A stretch of DNA of 64,000 nt from Hydrogenovibrio sp. SC-1 (GTDB lineage: Bacteria; Pseudomonadota; Gammaproteobacteria; Thiomicrospirales; Thiomicrospiraceae). The notes below the pieces were generated by a model. The model did no database searches. It had not been told where the DNA came from and worked only from the letters and a program-made list of their open reading frames with translations. Made by a program: the position numbers and the translations under genes. The stretch lies in the NCBI RefSeq assembly GCF_002848135.1, contig NZ_PKGB01000011.1, positions 1 to 64,000 of the forward strand. The letters run 5' to 3'. Each line of letters starts with the position of its first letter. Within the stretch, counting starts at the first letter, position 1. Below are positions 54,754-64,000 of the stretch, piece by piece.

Positions 54754-55575
54754 ATGAATCGAATTGATACAACCTTAGCCGCATTGAAATCGGCTAACAA
54801 AACAGCTTTAATTCCCTATATTACCGCAGGAGACCCTCATCCAGGAATGACGGTTTCACTAATGCATGGCCTAGTTGAGTGCGGTGCTGATATGCTTGAA
54901 TTAGGCGTGCCCTTTTCTGATCCAATGGCGGATGGTCCTGTGATCCAAAAAGCTGTGGAACGCGCATTGGTGCATGAAGTTAATCTACGGCAAATTCTGG
55001 CGATGGTCGCCGAATTTCGGAAGACCGATTTGCAGACGCCCATTATTCTAATGGGCTATTTAAATCCGATTGAAGCCATGGGTGGGGATGAATTTGCAAA
55101 ATCCGCAGAGCAAGCTGGTGTAGATGCAGTCTTGACGGTGGATATGCCTCCTGAAGAGTCGGAAGGCTATTTTGCGCAGTTGCAATCATCTGATTTACAT
55201 CGAATTTTCTTAGTATCGCCTACCACACCCGACAGCCGTTTGACGGCAGTCACCGAAAAAGGCAGTGGCTTTGTGTATTATGTTTCATTAAAAGGGGTGA
55301 CGGGCTCTAATCAAATTGATGTCGCGGATGTGGCTCAGCATGTCGCTCATTTAAAACAAAAAGTGGCGATGCCAGTGGCAATTGGCTTTGGAATTCGTGA
55401 TGGTGAAACCGCCTATCAAATGGCGCAGTTAGCCGATGCGGTCATTGTTGGGTCTGCGTTGGTTTCCATTATTGAAAAGCATGCTAAATCACAATTATCG
55501 GATATACAAGGGCATTTAAATGATAAAATGCGCGAATTTAGAGAAGCAATCGATCGAGCTGATGCAGAGGCCTAA
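54754..55575 (+). CDS. trpA: Tryptophan synthase alpha subunit
   Basis: 273 residues: PYITAGDPHPGMTVSLMHGLVECGADMLELGVPFSDPMADGPVIQKA holds the catalytic Glu and Asp of the first motif, followed by VDMPPEESEGY, FLVSPTTPDSRL and FGIRDGETA. It releases indole to TrpB. The ATG lies 1 bp after the trpB stop. An earlier in-frame ATG at 54724 would overlap trpB and is not needed. Confidence 0.95.
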   Translation: MNRIDTTLAALKSANKTALIPYITAGDPHPGMTVSLMHGLVECGADMLELGVPFSDPMADGPVIQKAVERALVHEVNLRQILAMVAEFRKTDLQTPIILMGYLNPIEAMGGDEFAKSAEQAGVDAVLTVDMPPEESEGYFAQLQSSDLHRIFLVSPTTPDSRLTAVTEKGSGFVYYVSLKGVTGSNQIDVADVAQHVAHLKQKVAMPVAIGFGIRDGETAYQMAQLADAVIVGSALVSIIEKHAKSQLSDIQGHLNDKMREFREAIDRADAEA

Positions 55576-55616
55576 CTAATTAGGTACTCAAACAAACGGC
55601 GACTTTGGAGAAAAAC

Positions 55617-56471
55617 ATGAGTTGGTTTGAAAAGATTTTACCCAGTATCAAACAGGTAACGGATCGTAAAAAAAACGTTCCTGAAGGATTATGGACCAAG
55701 TGTCCCAAATGTGAAAGTACTTTGTATCGTTCAGAAGTGACGCGCAATCAGGAAGTTTGCCCAAAATGTGACCATCATATGCGACTGGGAGGACGTCAAC
55801 GTTTAGAAGCCTTCTTTGACGAAGGCACAGGCAGTGAAATCAGTGCCGATGTGACCCCCGTTGATGCACTAAAATTTAAAGATATTAAACCCTATAAGAC
55901 GCGTATTTCTCAAGCTCAAAAGGCTACTGGGGAAAAAGATTCGTTTGTCACTATGACCGGTAAAATTCAGGGGTTGGATGTCGTTGCCGGCGCATTTGAA
56001 TTCAAGTTTATGGGCGGTTCCATGGGTTCAGTCATGGGTGAAAAATTTGTTAGAGCCGTTAATAAAGCGATTGAATTGCGTTGTCCTTTGATTGTCTTTT
56101 CAGCCAGTGGTGGCGCGCGGATGCAGGAAGCGCTTTTTTCACTCATGCAGATGGCCAAAACCAGTGCGGCATTGGGGCGTTTGCGAGCTGAAAAGTTACC
56201 ATTCATTTCGGTGTTGACTGATCCAACGATGGGCGGCGTCTCTGCCAGTTTTGCGATGTTGGGCGATTTAAATATTGCTGAACCTAAAGCGCTAATCGGT
56301 TTTGCTGGGCCGAGAGTGATTGAGCAAACCGTGCGTGAAAAACTGCCCGAAGGTTTTCAACGCAGTGAGTTTTTATTAGAGCATGGTGCGATAGATCGTA
56401 TTGTTCACCGCCATCATTTGAGTCGTGAATTAGCTTCCATTTGTCGTATGTTACTTAAAAAGCCTGCTTAA
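55617..56471 (+). CDS. accD: Acetyl-CoA carboxylase carboxyltransferase beta subunit
   Basis: 284 residues. A four-cysteine zinc ribbon (about 22-50, TKCPKC and [12 protein letters not shown]) precedes the carboxyltransferase domain with [36 protein letters not shown] and [23 protein letters not shown]. With AccA it transfers carboxyl to acetyl-CoA, starting fatty-acid synthesis. GGAG lies 7 bp before the ATG at 55617. folC follows 6 bp after its stop. Confidence 0.96.
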   Translation: MSWFEKILPSIKQVTDRKKNVPEGLWTKCPKCESTLYRSEVTRNQEVCPKCDHHMRLGGRQRLEAFFDEGTGSEISADVTPVDALKFKDIKPYKTRISQAQKATGEKDSFVTMTGKIQGLDVVAGAFEFKFMGGSMGSVMGEKFVRAVNKAIELRCPLIVFSASGGARMQEALFSLMQMAKTSAALGRLRAEKLPFISVLTDPTMGGVSASFAMLGDLNIAEPKALIGFAGPRVIEQTVREKLPEGFQRSEFLLEHGAIDRIVHRHHLSRELASICRMLLKKPA

Positions 56472-56477
56472 ACCCGG

Positions 56478-57782
56478 GTGAACAGTCAGTCAACCTCAAC
56501 TGCGATGCCAAATACTTTACATTTAGTCGATTGGCTAGATTGGTTGTTGGCAATGCATCATGCCGAAATTGATCTGGGCATTGAACGGGTTCAAGTGGTG
56601 GCCCAAAAACTGGGCTTATTGCCTTACCCAATGCCTGTGATTACCGTTGCCGGAACCAATGGAAAGGGATCCAGCGTCGCTATGCTGGCAGCGATCTATG
56701 AGGCGGCTGGCTATCAGGTTGGGGTTTATAGTTCTCCCCATATTATTCGTTTTAATGAACGCATTCGACTTCAAGGACGGCTTGCCACAGATGTCGAAAT
56801 TGTTGAAGCATTTAAAACCATTGAGTCGCTTCGAGACGGTATTAAACTCACTTACTTTGAATATGCAACTTTGGCGGCCTTATGGTTGTTTTTCCAATCA
56901 AAATTAGATTTGGTGATTTTAGAAGTGGGGTTGGGCGGACGCTTAGATGCCGTCAATTTATTGGATGCAGATATCGCGTTAATAACGGCCATTGGTCTGG
57001 ATCATGAAGACTGGCTAGGCAGTGATCTCAATCAAATTGCATTGGAAAAAGCGGGTATTATGCGAAGCGGACATCCTTGCATTTGCTCTGACCCAGAAGT
57101 ACCTAACAGTTTAGTCAAGTATGCACTCGCAAACCAAGTTCCGTTAAACCAATTCAAAAAAGACTTTTGGATTGAAATAAATGACCAGGCCTGGTCATTT
57201 TTAACCGCGGAAACCAATCAACTTTCATCCTACGAAAATTTACCGCCATCTGCTTTATTAGGGGACTTTCAATATCAAAATGCAGCAGGAGTGGTTGCGG
57301 TTATTTCTAGTCTTCAACCGTCATTACCGGTTACCCAATCTGCCATCGCATCCGGCTTGCAACAAACTGAACATCCTGGTCGGTTACAGGAGATGTTGAT
57401 TGAACAACAAACCTGGTGGCTGGATGTGGCACATAATCCGCAAGCCGCAAACGCATTAGCGCACTTTTTAAAAACACAACCTCAACCAATGGTTGCTGTT
57501 TTTTCTGCGTTAGCAGATAAGGATATTCAGCCGATGATTCGGGCTTTATTACCCTATATCAATACCTGGTATATTGCTGATCTGTTGGAGCCGAGAAGTG
57601 CATCTTTGCAACACTTGACAGATTCATTGCAACAAGCAGGCGTTTTGGCTCAGAATATTGTAAAATGCGCGACCATAAAAGAGGCCGTTTTGACAGCAAA
57701 ACAGGTGGCACCTGTGCCGGTATTAGCATGGGGCTCTTTTTTAACCGTCTCTCAAACATTGGCAACGTTGAATAATGGATGA
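56478..57782 (+). CDS. folC: Folylpolyglutamate/dihydrofolate synthase
   Basis: 434 residues of the Mur-ligase-like family: VAGTNGKGSSVAMLAAIYEAAGYQVGVYSSPHIIRFNERIR (ATP loop), EVGLGGRLDAVNLLDAD and AHNPQAANAL. It adds glutamates to folate. The start appears to be a GTG at 56478, 6 bp after accD, with ATG 56505 as an alternative. Its 3' end overlaps the SPOR gene by 8 bp. The region at about 235-245 is variable and holds the longest perfect copy of the window's palindrome. Confidence 0.92.
   Translation: MNSQSTSTAMPNTLHLVDWLDWLLAMHHAEIDLGIERVQVVAQKLGLLPYPMPVITVAGTNGKGSSVAMLAAIYEAAGYQVGVYSSPHIIRFNERIRLQGRLATDVEIVEAFKTIESLRDGIKLTYFEYATLAALWLFFQSKLDLVILEVGLGGRLDAVNLLDADIALITAIGLDHEDWLGSDLNQIALEKAGIMRSGHPCICSDPEVPNSLVKYALANQVPLNQFKKDFWIEINDQAWSFLTAETNQLSSYENLPPSALLGDFQYQNAAGVVAVISSLQPSLPVTQSAIASGLQQTEHPGRLQEMLIEQQTWWLDVAHNPQAANALAHFLKTQPQPMVAVFSALADKDIQPMIRALLPYINTWYIADLLEPRSASLQHLTDSLQQAGVLAQNIVKCATIKEAVLTAKQVAPVPVLAWGSFLTVSQTLATLNNG
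57179..57200. repeat. CCAGGCCTGG palindrome, extended to 22 bp (in folC)
   Basis: The core at 57185-57194 is extended on both sides by AAATGA and TCATTT, giving a perfect 22-bp palindrome. Encodes Asp-Gln-Ala-Trp-Ser. Confidence 0.92.
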
Positions 57783-58404
57783 TTCAGAATCACAATATGA
57801 AAATACCTCTGTTAAATACCGTTTAACAGGTGCTTTCTTTTGGTTGGGGTTGATGGTGATTATTGTGCCCACTTGGTACAGTCACCCGGTTAATTTTGAT
57901 CCGGATCAAGCGGTGAACGAACCCAAAAACCAATCGGTTCTCATTGAAAAGCCATTTGCATTACCTGCAAAAAAATTGGATCAATCACCTACTTCGGACG
58001 TGATTCAGGCGGCAAAAGAAAGTGATGCGCCTGTTACTAAAGCGGATACGCCACAGATTGAAAAATCCTCTTCAAAGGATGTTGACAGTCAAACGGTTAA
58101 AAATAGCACCCGTGCAAAGAATTCACCGCCAAAGTCAGCGACACCCGCTGAAGGGCAAACGGTGAATTGGGTGATTCAACTAGTGGCTTATAAGACAAAA
58201 GCTACGGCAGAGGCGTTAAAAGAACGCTTAAAATATGACTATGATGCCTTCGTTAAGTTCTTTCCGAAAAATGGGTATTATTCCGTTCGTGTAGGACCTT
58301 ATCAAGATGAATCAATCGCCCTGAAGGATCAAGCGAGATTAAATCAGTTGTTACGGATTGAATCTATTTTGATAAAAGGGCAGTTTAAAAACGTAAATAA
58401 TTGA
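57775..58404 (+). CDS. dedD: SPOR-domain cell-division protein (DedD-like)
   Basis: 209 residues. A cytoplasmic start, one membrane helix (about 17-37), a Pro/Lys/Ser-rich linker (about 45-125) and a SPOR domain (about 130-205, WVIQLVAYKTKATAEALKERLK and YSVRVGPYQDESIALKDQARL). SPOR domains bind stripped glycan strands at the septum. It overlaps folC by 8 bp. In most gammaproteobacteria the next gene is cvpA, which is missing here. Confidence 0.88.
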   Translation: MDDSESQYENTSVKYRLTGAFFWLGLMVIIVPTWYSHPVNFDPDQAVNEPKNQSVLIEKPFALPAKKLDQSPTSDVIQAAKESDAPVTKADTPQIEKSSSKDVDSQTVKNSTRAKNSPPKSATPAEGQTVNWVIQLVAYKTKATAEALKERLKYDYDAFVKFFPKNGYYSVRVGPYQDESIALKDQARLNQLLRIESILIKGQFKNVNN

Positions 58405-58414
58405 TGAAGCGTGT

Positions 58415-58436
58415 AAGCGTTAAAATTGCTACGCTT
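58415..58436 (+). terminator. Possible terminator between dedD and purF
   Basis: AAGCGT (58415-58420) pairs with ACGCTT (58431-58436) around 10 nt, then TTATTA. The stem is short. If it works, purF has its own promoter in the following 90 bp. Confidence 0.5.
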
Positions 58437-58530
58437 TTATTACGGTATAGATTTTAAAAACCTAAGCGCCCACCCAATGCGCTTATGGCTGTTATGCAAG
58501 TTTGGGTACATTAATCGGAGATAACTCATC

Positions 58531-60051
58531 ATGTGCGGGATTGTTGGAATCGTATCAAACTCACCTGTTAATCAAGAAATTTATGATGCTTTAACGGTTT
58601 TGCAACATCGTGGTCAAGATGCCGCGGGTATCGTTACCTGCGCGAATGGACGTCTCTATCAGCGCAAAGACAATGGCATGGTCAAGGACGTTTTTAGAAC
58701 ACGCCACATGCGTGATTTAATCGGTAATAGCGGGATTGGCCATGTTCGTTATCCGACAGCGGGATCTTCATCAAGTGCTGAGGCACAACCTTTTTATGTG
58801 AACTCGCCTTACGGTATCGCAATGGGGCACAATGGTAATTTAACCAATGCGGACCAACTCAGTAAAGAAATCTACCAACAAGATTTACGTCACTTAAATA
58901 CCAACTCCGATTCCGAAGTGTTACTCAATATTTTTGCCCATGAATTGATGCAACAAAAGAAGCTGTTTATTGATGCTGAGGATATCTTCAACGCGATTCA
59001 GCGGGTTCATAAACGCGTCAGAGGCGGCTATGCCGCCGTTGGAATTATTCCCAGCATCGGTTTGTTTGCATTCCGAGATCCGTTTGCGTTGCGTCCGGTC
59101 GTGGTTGGCAAAAGAGTGACCGATCTTGGTACTGATTATATGGTGGCCTCAGAGAGTGTCGCTTTGGATGCTGCTGGGTTTGAAATTATGAAAGATTTAG
59201 CACCGGGCGAAGCGGTGGTGATTACCGGAAATAATGAAATCCAATTTAAGCAATGTGCCGAAAGCCCGCAATACAGTCCTTGTATTTTTGAATTTGTTTA
59301 TTTTGCACGCCCTGATTCAATGATTGATGACATTTCAGTTTATAAGTCACGTTTAAGAATGGGTGAAAAATTAGCTGAACAGATTTTGGAAGCTTGGCCA
59401 GATAACGATATCGATGTGGTCATGCCGATTCCTGATACCAGTCGTACTTCAGCGCTACAGCTGGCTGATAAACTTGGAAAGCCCTATCGTGAAGGGTTTA
59501 TCAAGAACCGGTATATTGGTCGTACCTTTATTATGCCGGGGCAGAAACACCGTAAAAAATCGGTTCGCCAAAAACTCAACCCAGTGCCTTTAGAATTTGA
59601 AGGTAAAAATATTCTGTTGGTGGATGATTCAATTGTCCGTGGAACCACCTCTGGTGAAATCGTGCAGATGGCACGGGATGCTGGTGCCAAAAGGGTTTAT
59701 TTTGCGTCAGCAGCACCTGAAGTGCGCTATCCCTATGTATATGGCATCGATATGCCTAGTGCCAGTGAGTTAGTTGCAAATGGACGTGGAATTGATGAAA
59801 TTGCCGATTATATTGGTGCGGATCGTCTGTTTTATCAAAAACTGGATGACTTAATTGAAGCAGTTGGTCAGGGTAACAAAAATATTAACGAATTTGATAC
59901 TTCCTGCTTTAGTGGTGTTTATGTCACGGGCGATATTACCGCCGAATATTTAACTTCAATTGATGTCTCACGAAATGATGATGCCCAGTCGAAACAGACA
60001 TTGGTTGGCCAAGAATCTGTCGGCATTTATAATGGAGCTTCCGATGACTGA
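58531..60051 (+). CDS. purF: Amidophosphoribosyltransferase
   Basis: 506 residues. The glutaminase nucleophile Cys2 is in MCGIVGIV, followed by [12 protein letters not shown]-like [22 protein letters not shown], and the PRPP-binding loop [18 protein letters not shown]. It commits PRPP to purine synthesis. GGAG lies 11 bp before the ATG. The metZ ATG overlaps its 3' end by 8 bp. No PurR-type box is recognised upstream. Confidence 0.96.
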   Translation: MCGIVGIVSNSPVNQEIYDALTVLQHRGQDAAGIVTCANGRLYQRKDNGMVKDVFRTRHMRDLIGNSGIGHVRYPTAGSSSSAEAQPFYVNSPYGIAMGHNGNLTNADQLSKEIYQQDLRHLNTNSDSEVLLNIFAHELMQQKKLFIDAEDIFNAIQRVHKRVRGGYAAVGIIPSIGLFAFRDPFALRPVVVGKRVTDLGTDYMVASESVALDAAGFEIMKDLAPGEAVVITGNNEIQFKQCAESPQYSPCIFEFVYFARPDSMIDDISVYKSRLRMGEKLAEQILEAWPDNDIDVVMPIPDTSRTSALQLADKLGKPYREGFIKNRYIGRTFIMPGQKHRKKSVRQKLNPVPLEFEGKNILLVDDSIVRGTTSGEIVQMARDAGAKRVYFASAAPEVRYPYVYGIDMPSASELVANGRGIDEIADYIGADRLFYQKLDDLIEAVGQGNKNINEFDTSCFSGVYVTGDITAEYLTSIDVSRNDDAQSKQTLVGQESVGIYNGASDD

Positions 60052-61222
60052 CTCTTTTGATTTAGCGACCTTGGCGATTCGGTCAGGCTATGATCAAACG
60101 CCAGAACAAGAGAATTCCGAAGCGATTTTTCCAACCTCCAGCTTCCGTTATCACTCCGCACAGCAAGCAGCTGATCGGTTCAGCGGCAAGGAAGAGGGTA
60201 ATGTCTATTCGCGTTTTACTAACCCAACCGTTAGAACCTTTGAAAAGCGTTTAGCGCAATTAGAAGGCGGCGAAAGTTGTGTCGCTACTTCTTCAGGAAT
60301 GGCGGCCATTTTATCTACCTTTATGGGGCTGCTAGAAGCGGGGGACCATATTGTTTCTTCACAAAGTGTGTTTGGAACCACCAAAGTTTTATTTGAAAAA
60401 TACTTACAGAAGTTTGGCGTAGAAGTGACTTTTGTTGAACAGACAAATTTGACTAGTTGGACAAACGCCATCACTCCTAAAACGAAAGCCTTCTTTTTAG
60501 AAACACCTTCAAACCCCTTAACTGAAATTGCTGATATTCGTGCTTTGTCTGATTTGGCTCATCAGCATCAGATTTTACTGGTGGTAGATAATTGCTTTTG
60601 TACACCTGCTTTGCAACAACCATTGCAATTAGGTGCAGATATTGTCATTCATTCGGCAACCAAGTTTTTGGATGGCCAAGGTCGAGTGGTTGGCGGGGCT
60701 GTCGTTGGTCCCGAATCGATTGTAGGGGATGCGGTCCGAGGCTTTTTAAGAACGGCTGGGCCGACGATGAGTACGTTTAATGCTTGGGTTTTTTTAAAAG
60801 GTTTAGAAACCCTAACGATTCGAATGGATGCACATTGCCGGCAAGCCCAGCAACTGGCTGAATGGTTAGAGTCTCATTCGGCAGTGGAGCGGGTTTTTTA
60901 CCCAGGCCTGGCCTCACATCCGCAGTTTGACTTGGCAAAATCACAACAAACTGGCGCAGGTGGGTTACTCTCTTTTAGAGTCAAAGGGGGGCAGGAAGAG
61001 GCTTGGAAAGTCATTGATCAAACCCAGATGTTATCTATAACCGCAAATTTAGGGGATGTGAAAACCAGCATTACTCATCCGGCAACCACCACTCATGCGC
61101 GGGTTTCAGATGAAGCCAAGCAAAAAGCGGGCATTACGGATAATTTAATTCGAATTTCGGTTGGGCTTGAAAGCTTGAAAGATATTCAAGCGGATTTACA
61201 ACGTGGCTTAGCGCTTCTTTAA
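60044..61222 (+). CDS. metZ: O-succinylhomoserine sulfhydrylase
   Basis: 392 residues of the Cys/Met-metabolism PLP family: [47 protein letters not shown], the PLP lysine in [13 protein letters not shown], and the C-terminal [17 protein letters not shown]. It makes homocysteine directly from O-succinylhomoserine and sulfide. GGAG lies 7 bp before the ATG at 60044, which overlaps purF. A longer frame from 59960 is not needed. The purF-metZ order is typical of Pseudomonas and allies. Confidence 0.93.
   Translation: MTDSFDLATLAIRSGYDQTPEQENSEAIFPTSSFRYHSAQQAADRFSGKEEGNVYSRFTNPTVRTFEKRLAQLEGGESCVATSSGMAAILSTFMGLLEAGDHIVSSQSVFGTTKVLFEKYLQKFGVEVTFVEQTNLTSWTNAITPKTKAFFLETPSNPLTEIADIRALSDLAHQHQILLVVDNCFCTPALQQPLQLGADIVIHSATKFLDGQGRVVGGAVVGPESIVGDAVRGFLRTAGPTMSTFNAWVFLKGLETLTIRMDAHCRQAQQLAEWLESHSAVERVFYPGLASHPQFDLAKSQQTGAGGLLSFRVKGGQEEAWKVIDQTQMLSITANLGDVKTSITHPATTTHARVSDEAKQKAGITDNLIRISVGLESLKDIQADLQRGLALL
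60902..60911. repeat. CCAGGCCTGG palindrome (in metZ)
   Basis: Exact copy, flanks TTTTTTAC and CCTCACATC. Encodes Tyr-Pro-Gly-Leu-Ala. It is the last copy in the window. Confidence 0.9.
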
Positions 61223-61238
61223 CCTTTAGATCATGATA

Positions 61239-61544
61239 TTATTTTGGGAGTTGTAATAAAGGCTCTTTGGCTTGGCGATAAATCACCACAACTTTACCAA
61301 TAGATTGCACCAATTGGGATTGAGTGCTGCTTACAATGGTTTCAATAATTTCTTTGCGGTCTTCTCTTTCGGCGGACGCAATTTTGATTTTAAGTAATTC
61401 GTGATGGGCTAAAGACTTTTCAAGCTCTTTCATAAGACCCTCAGTTAAACCGTTGGCACCGATTAAAATAACCGGGTTTAAGCCGTGAGCAATCCCCTTT
61501 AAAAAGCGTTTTTGAGTATTTGAAAGAGCGTTTTTATCTGACAT
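61239..61544 (-). CDS. yhbY: YhbY-family ribosome-associated RNA-binding protein
   Basis: 101 residues, a CRM domain: LSNTQKRFLKGIAHGLNPVILIGANGLTEGLMKELEKSLAHHELLKIKIAS with the GANGLT loop that binds RNA. YhbY associates with pre-50S ribosomes. It is divergent from rlmE by 82 bp, as in E. coli, and converges on metZ. Confidence 0.93.
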   Translation of the reverse strand: MSDKNALSNTQKRFLKGIAHGLNPVILIGANGLTEGLMKELEKSLAHHELLKIKIASAEREDRKEIIETIVSSTQSQLVQSIGKVVVIYRQAKEPLLQLPK

Positions 61545-61626
61545 GGTGTTTCCAAAATTGTGCGTTATGTATTAAAGCGCTAATTTATAGCACAGTTCTA
61601 AAAGAATACAAAGTGATTTAAAGAAT

Positions 61627-62247
61627 ATGGCAAAAAGTAAATCAAGTAACAGCTGGCTGAAAGAACATTTTGATGATTATTATGTCAATAAAGCCAAGCA
61701 AGAAGGCTGGCGTTCTCGAGCGATATATAAGCTACAAGAAATCGATGAGAAGGATAAATTATTTCATCCGGGGATGACGGTCGTTGATTTGGGTGCAGCA
61801 CCGGGCGGCTGGTCTCAATGGACTGCTCAAAAAATTGGCACGAATGGACAGGTCTTTGCACTGGATATTTTGCCAGTTGAACCATATGCTGGTGTGACTT
61901 TTATCCAAGGCGACTTCCAAGAAGACTCAGTTTACAATGCCTTGATTACGGCCTTAGACGGTAGGGAAATTGATTTAGTCATGTCTGATATGGCGCCAAA
62001 TATGACGGGGAATAAAGGCATTGATATGCCTAGATCTATGTATCTGGTTGAACTAAGCATGGACTTGGCACAACAAGTTTTAAAACCGAATGGAACCTTG
62101 TTGATGAAAGTTTTTCAAGGAGAAGGCTATGATGCGCTCTTGAAAACGCTTCGACAAGACTATACTAAAGTTGTTGTGCGCAAACCAAAAGCTTCTCGCC
62201 CACGCAGTACAGAGGTGTATTTGCTGGCTTTAGGAAAGAAATCATGA
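61627..62247 (+). CDS. rlmE: 23S rRNA 2'-O-methyltransferase RlmE (FtsJ)
   Basis: 206 residues: SRAIYKLQEIDEKDKLFHPGMTVVDLGAAPGGWSQW contains the SAM-binding loop, and catalytic residues lie in VMSDMAPNMTG, LLMKVFQGEGYDAL and KASRPRSTEVYLLALG. It methylates U2552 of 23S rRNA. ftsH follows after 137 bp, the classic ftsJ-ftsH arrangement. Confidence 0.95.
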   Translation: MAKSKSSNSWLKEHFDDYYVNKAKQEGWRSRAIYKLQEIDEKDKLFHPGMTVVDLGAAPGGWSQWTAQKIGTNGQVFALDILPVEPYAGVTFIQGDFQEDSVYNALITALDGREIDLVMSDMAPNMTGNKGIDMPRSMYLVELSMDLAQQVLKPNGTLLMKVFQGEGYDALLKTLRQDYTKVVVRKPKASRPRSTEVYLLALGKKS

Positions 62248-62384
62248 GATCTGGCGTGATATGAGTCAGGACTCCTCAATGTTCAAAGGGTTATTCAACA
62301 CGGGTTTTGTGTTAAAGTAGCACTCTTAATTTAAATATAAAAGCCCTTAAAAGGCTCGATATAGACGTATTCCAAAGGTGGATT

Positions 62385-64000
62385 ATGAAAAATGATATGT
62401 TAAAAAACATTTTAATTTGGATCGTAGTTGCGACAGTGATGTTGTCCATTTTTAATCATTTTAGTGGACAAAAATTCATGGGCGGTTCATCGCAGGTCGC
62501 CTATTCGGACTTCATTGACCAAGTCCGTAGTGGTGTTGTGAGTGAAGTTGCGATTGAAGGTGGAACCATTCGTGGTGCCTATACGGATGGTAAAGCCTTT
62601 ACCACCTATAACCCTGGCGATGCCGGGTTAATGGGAGATTTATTAAACAATAATGTTAAAGTCGTGGCGAATCCACCAGAAAAACAAAGTTTGCTTATGC
62701 AGATTTTCATTTCTTGGTTCCCAATGTTGCTGTTAATTGCCATTTGGATTTTCTTTATGCGTTCAATGAGCGGTGGTATGGGCGGCAAGGGCGGTCCTAT
62801 GTCATTTGGTAAAAGTAAGGCACGAATGCTCAGTGACGACCAAGTCAAAGTGACTTTGGATGATGTTGCCGGAGCTGATGAAGCTAAGGAAGAAGTTGGA
62901 GAAATCGTTGATTTTCTTAGAGCGCCAGAAAAATACCAGAACTTAGGCGGGAATATCCCTCGTGGTGTATTAATGGTGGGGCCGCCAGGGACAGGGAAAA
63001 CTTTGTTAGCCAAAGCGATTGCTGGCGAAGCGAAAGTACCTTTCTTTAGTATCTCTGGTTCTGATTTCGTTGAAATGTTTGTTGGGGTTGGTGCTTCTCG
63101 TGTCAGAGATATGTTTGAACAAGCGAAAGCCCATTCACCTTGTATTATCTTTATTGATGAAATTGATGCGGTTGGGCGGAGTCGTGGTTCAGGAATGGGC
63201 GGCGGAAACGATGAGCGTGAACAAACACTCAACCAGATGTTGGTCGAAATGGATGGGTTTGAAGGCAATGAGGGCGTTATTGTTATCGCTGCGACGAACC
63301 GTGCAGATGTTTTAGATCCCGCTTTATTACGTCCTGGACGCTTTGATAGACAGGTCACTGTTGGTTTACCGGATGTTAGAGGCCGTGAGCAAATTCTAAA
63401 GGTACATATGCGAAAAGTGCCCATGTCGGAAAATGTTGAACCTGCTGTGATAGCCCGTGGTACCCCCGGTTTCTCTGGCGCAGACTTAGCCAACTTAGTG
63501 AATGAAGCGGCATTATTTGCAGCAAGAGAAAACGATCGTGTGGTGACACAAAAGCACTTTGAAAAAGCCAAAGATAAAATCTTAATGGGTGTTGAGCGCA
63601 AGAGCATGGTTATGAGTGAAGATGAGCGTAAACTCACTGCTTACCACGAGGCAGGGCATGCGATTGTTGGCTATATCGTTCCTGAGCATGATCCAGTCTA
63701 TAAAGTGAGTATTATGCCGCGAGGTCGAGCTTTAGGTGTGACTATGTATTTGCCTGAAGAAGATTCTTATAGCTATAGTAAGCGTAAACTGGAAAGTCAG
63801 TTATCCAGTCTTTATGGTGGACGAATCGCAGAAGAAATGATTTTTGGAAAAGAAGCGGTGACGACTGGGGCCAGTAATGACATTATGCGCGCAACGCAAA
63901 TTGCCCGAAATATGGTTACGAAGTGGGGATTGTCGGAAAAACTTGGACCGCTGATGTATGAAGAGGAAGACAATGGCAGTTTGATGGGCACTTCTCGTAA
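62385..64000 (+). CDS. ftsH: ATP-dependent zinc metalloprotease FtsH (3' end outside window)
   Basis: The frame starts at ATG 62385 (AAAGGTGG upstream) and stays open to the window end, 538 codons. Two membrane helices (about 4-24 and 105-127) flank a short periplasmic part. The AAA domain has Walker A GPPGTGKT at about 199-206, Walker [12 protein letters not shown] and the second region of homology with RPGRFDRQV. The protease zinc motif HEAGH is at about 421-425. It degrades membrane and regulatory proteins. Roughly 100 residues are missing at the edge. A long open frame on the opposite strand here is a shadow. Confidence 0.97.
   Translation, partial: MKNDMLKNILIWIVVATVMLSIFNHFSGQKFMGGSSQVAYSDFIDQVRSGVVSEVAIEGGTIRGAYTDGKAFTTYNPGDAGLMGDLLNNNVKVVANPPEKQSLLMQIFISWFPMLLLIAIWIFFMRSMSGGMGGKGGPMSFGKSKARMLSDDQVKVTLDDVAGADEAKEEVGEIVDFLRAPEKYQNLGGNIPRGVLMVGPPGTGKTLLAKAIAGEAKVPFFSISGSDFVEMFVGVGASRVRDMFEQAKAHSPCIIFIDEIDAVGRSRGSGMGGGNDEREQTLNQMLVEMDGFEGNEGVIVIAATNRADVLDPALLRPGRFDRQVTVGLPDVRGREQILKVHMRKVPMSENVEPAVIARGTPGFSGADLANLVNEAALFAARENDRVVTQKHFEKAKDKILMGVERKSMVMSEDERKLTAYHEAGHAIVGYIVPEHDPVYKVSIMPRGRALGVTMYLPEEDSYSYSKRKLESQLSSLYGGRIAEEMIFGKEAVTTGASNDIMRATQIARNMVTKWGLSEKLGPLMYEEEDNGSLMGTSR

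Noticed and set aside
62606-63637. 343-aa open frame on the minus strand
   Set aside because: It lies entirely antisense to ftsH, whose AAA and protease motifs are unmistakable. Its Ser/Pro-rich composition is typical of a shadow frame.

Overview
The window is 64 kb of a gammaproteobacterial chromosome of moderate-to-low GC. Gene content and order are of core gammaproteobacterial type: zipA-ligA, the rnm-yciO pair, leuCDB-asd-truA-trpF, accD-folC-SPOR-purF-metZ, and yhbY/rlmE-ftsH. A CbbY phosphatase implies a Calvin-cycle autotroph. Together these suggest a sulfur-oxidiser of the Thiomicrospira/Hydrogenovibrio/Thiomicrorhabdus type. That placement is an inference from gene content, not something the sequence states. 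I saw no rRNA, tRNA, CRISPR array, insertion sequence or prophage.

Layout. 1-3.5 kb: the end of an OmpR-type response regulator, a PAS-only sensor, two small unknown genes with conspicuous hairpins, and an orphan encapsulated-ferritin-like (EncFtn) gene. 3.7-8.9 kb: a four-gene operon that looks like the ectoine-degradation pathway (DoeB2-, DoeD-, DoeA- and DoeC-like); the last gene is interrupted by an in-frame TGA just before its catalytic cysteine. 9.0-12.9 kb: DNA damage and repair genes, with divergent umuD and umuC followed by recJ. 12.9-18.9 kb: an esterase, small and unknown genes, a kinase/ATPase fusion, a DksA lacking zinc cysteines, and convergent cbbY and sugar kinase genes. 19.1-22.7 kb: zipA-ligA-darP. 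22.7-25.8 kb (minus strand): yciB, yciI, a LexA-like protein without a DNA-binding domain, a one-domain asparaginase and an EamA transporter, with a decayed asparaginase 3' end behind it. 26-30 kb: RNA-metabolism and membrane genes. 30-38 kb: a PAS-rich diguanylate cyclase, a lactate permease, Dps and a large HD-GYP sensor. 38-46 kb: hrpB, yqaA, a MsrA-thioredoxin-MsrB fusion, a DnaT-like two-gene replication operon, a PBP4-type peptidase and queE. 46-64 kb: a long biosynthetic run (leuCDB, M23 peptidase plus bactofilin, asd, truA, trpFBA, accD, folC, SPOR, purF, metZ), then yhbY, rlmE and the start of ftsH.

The strongest unexplained signal is a 10-bp palindrome, CCAGGCCTGG. It occurs 13 times exactly, with four near copies, spread about every 4 kb across genes and gaps. 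By my estimate chance would give well under one copy. Flanks tend toward AAAACRA on the left and TYGTTTT on the right. Inside genes it lies mostly in two reading frames, leaving Asp-Gln-Ala-Trp or Pro-Gly-Leu marks in unrelated proteins. It is absent from the most conserved genes. It behaves like a DNA-uptake-type or HIP1-type genome-wide repeat. I know of no description of it.
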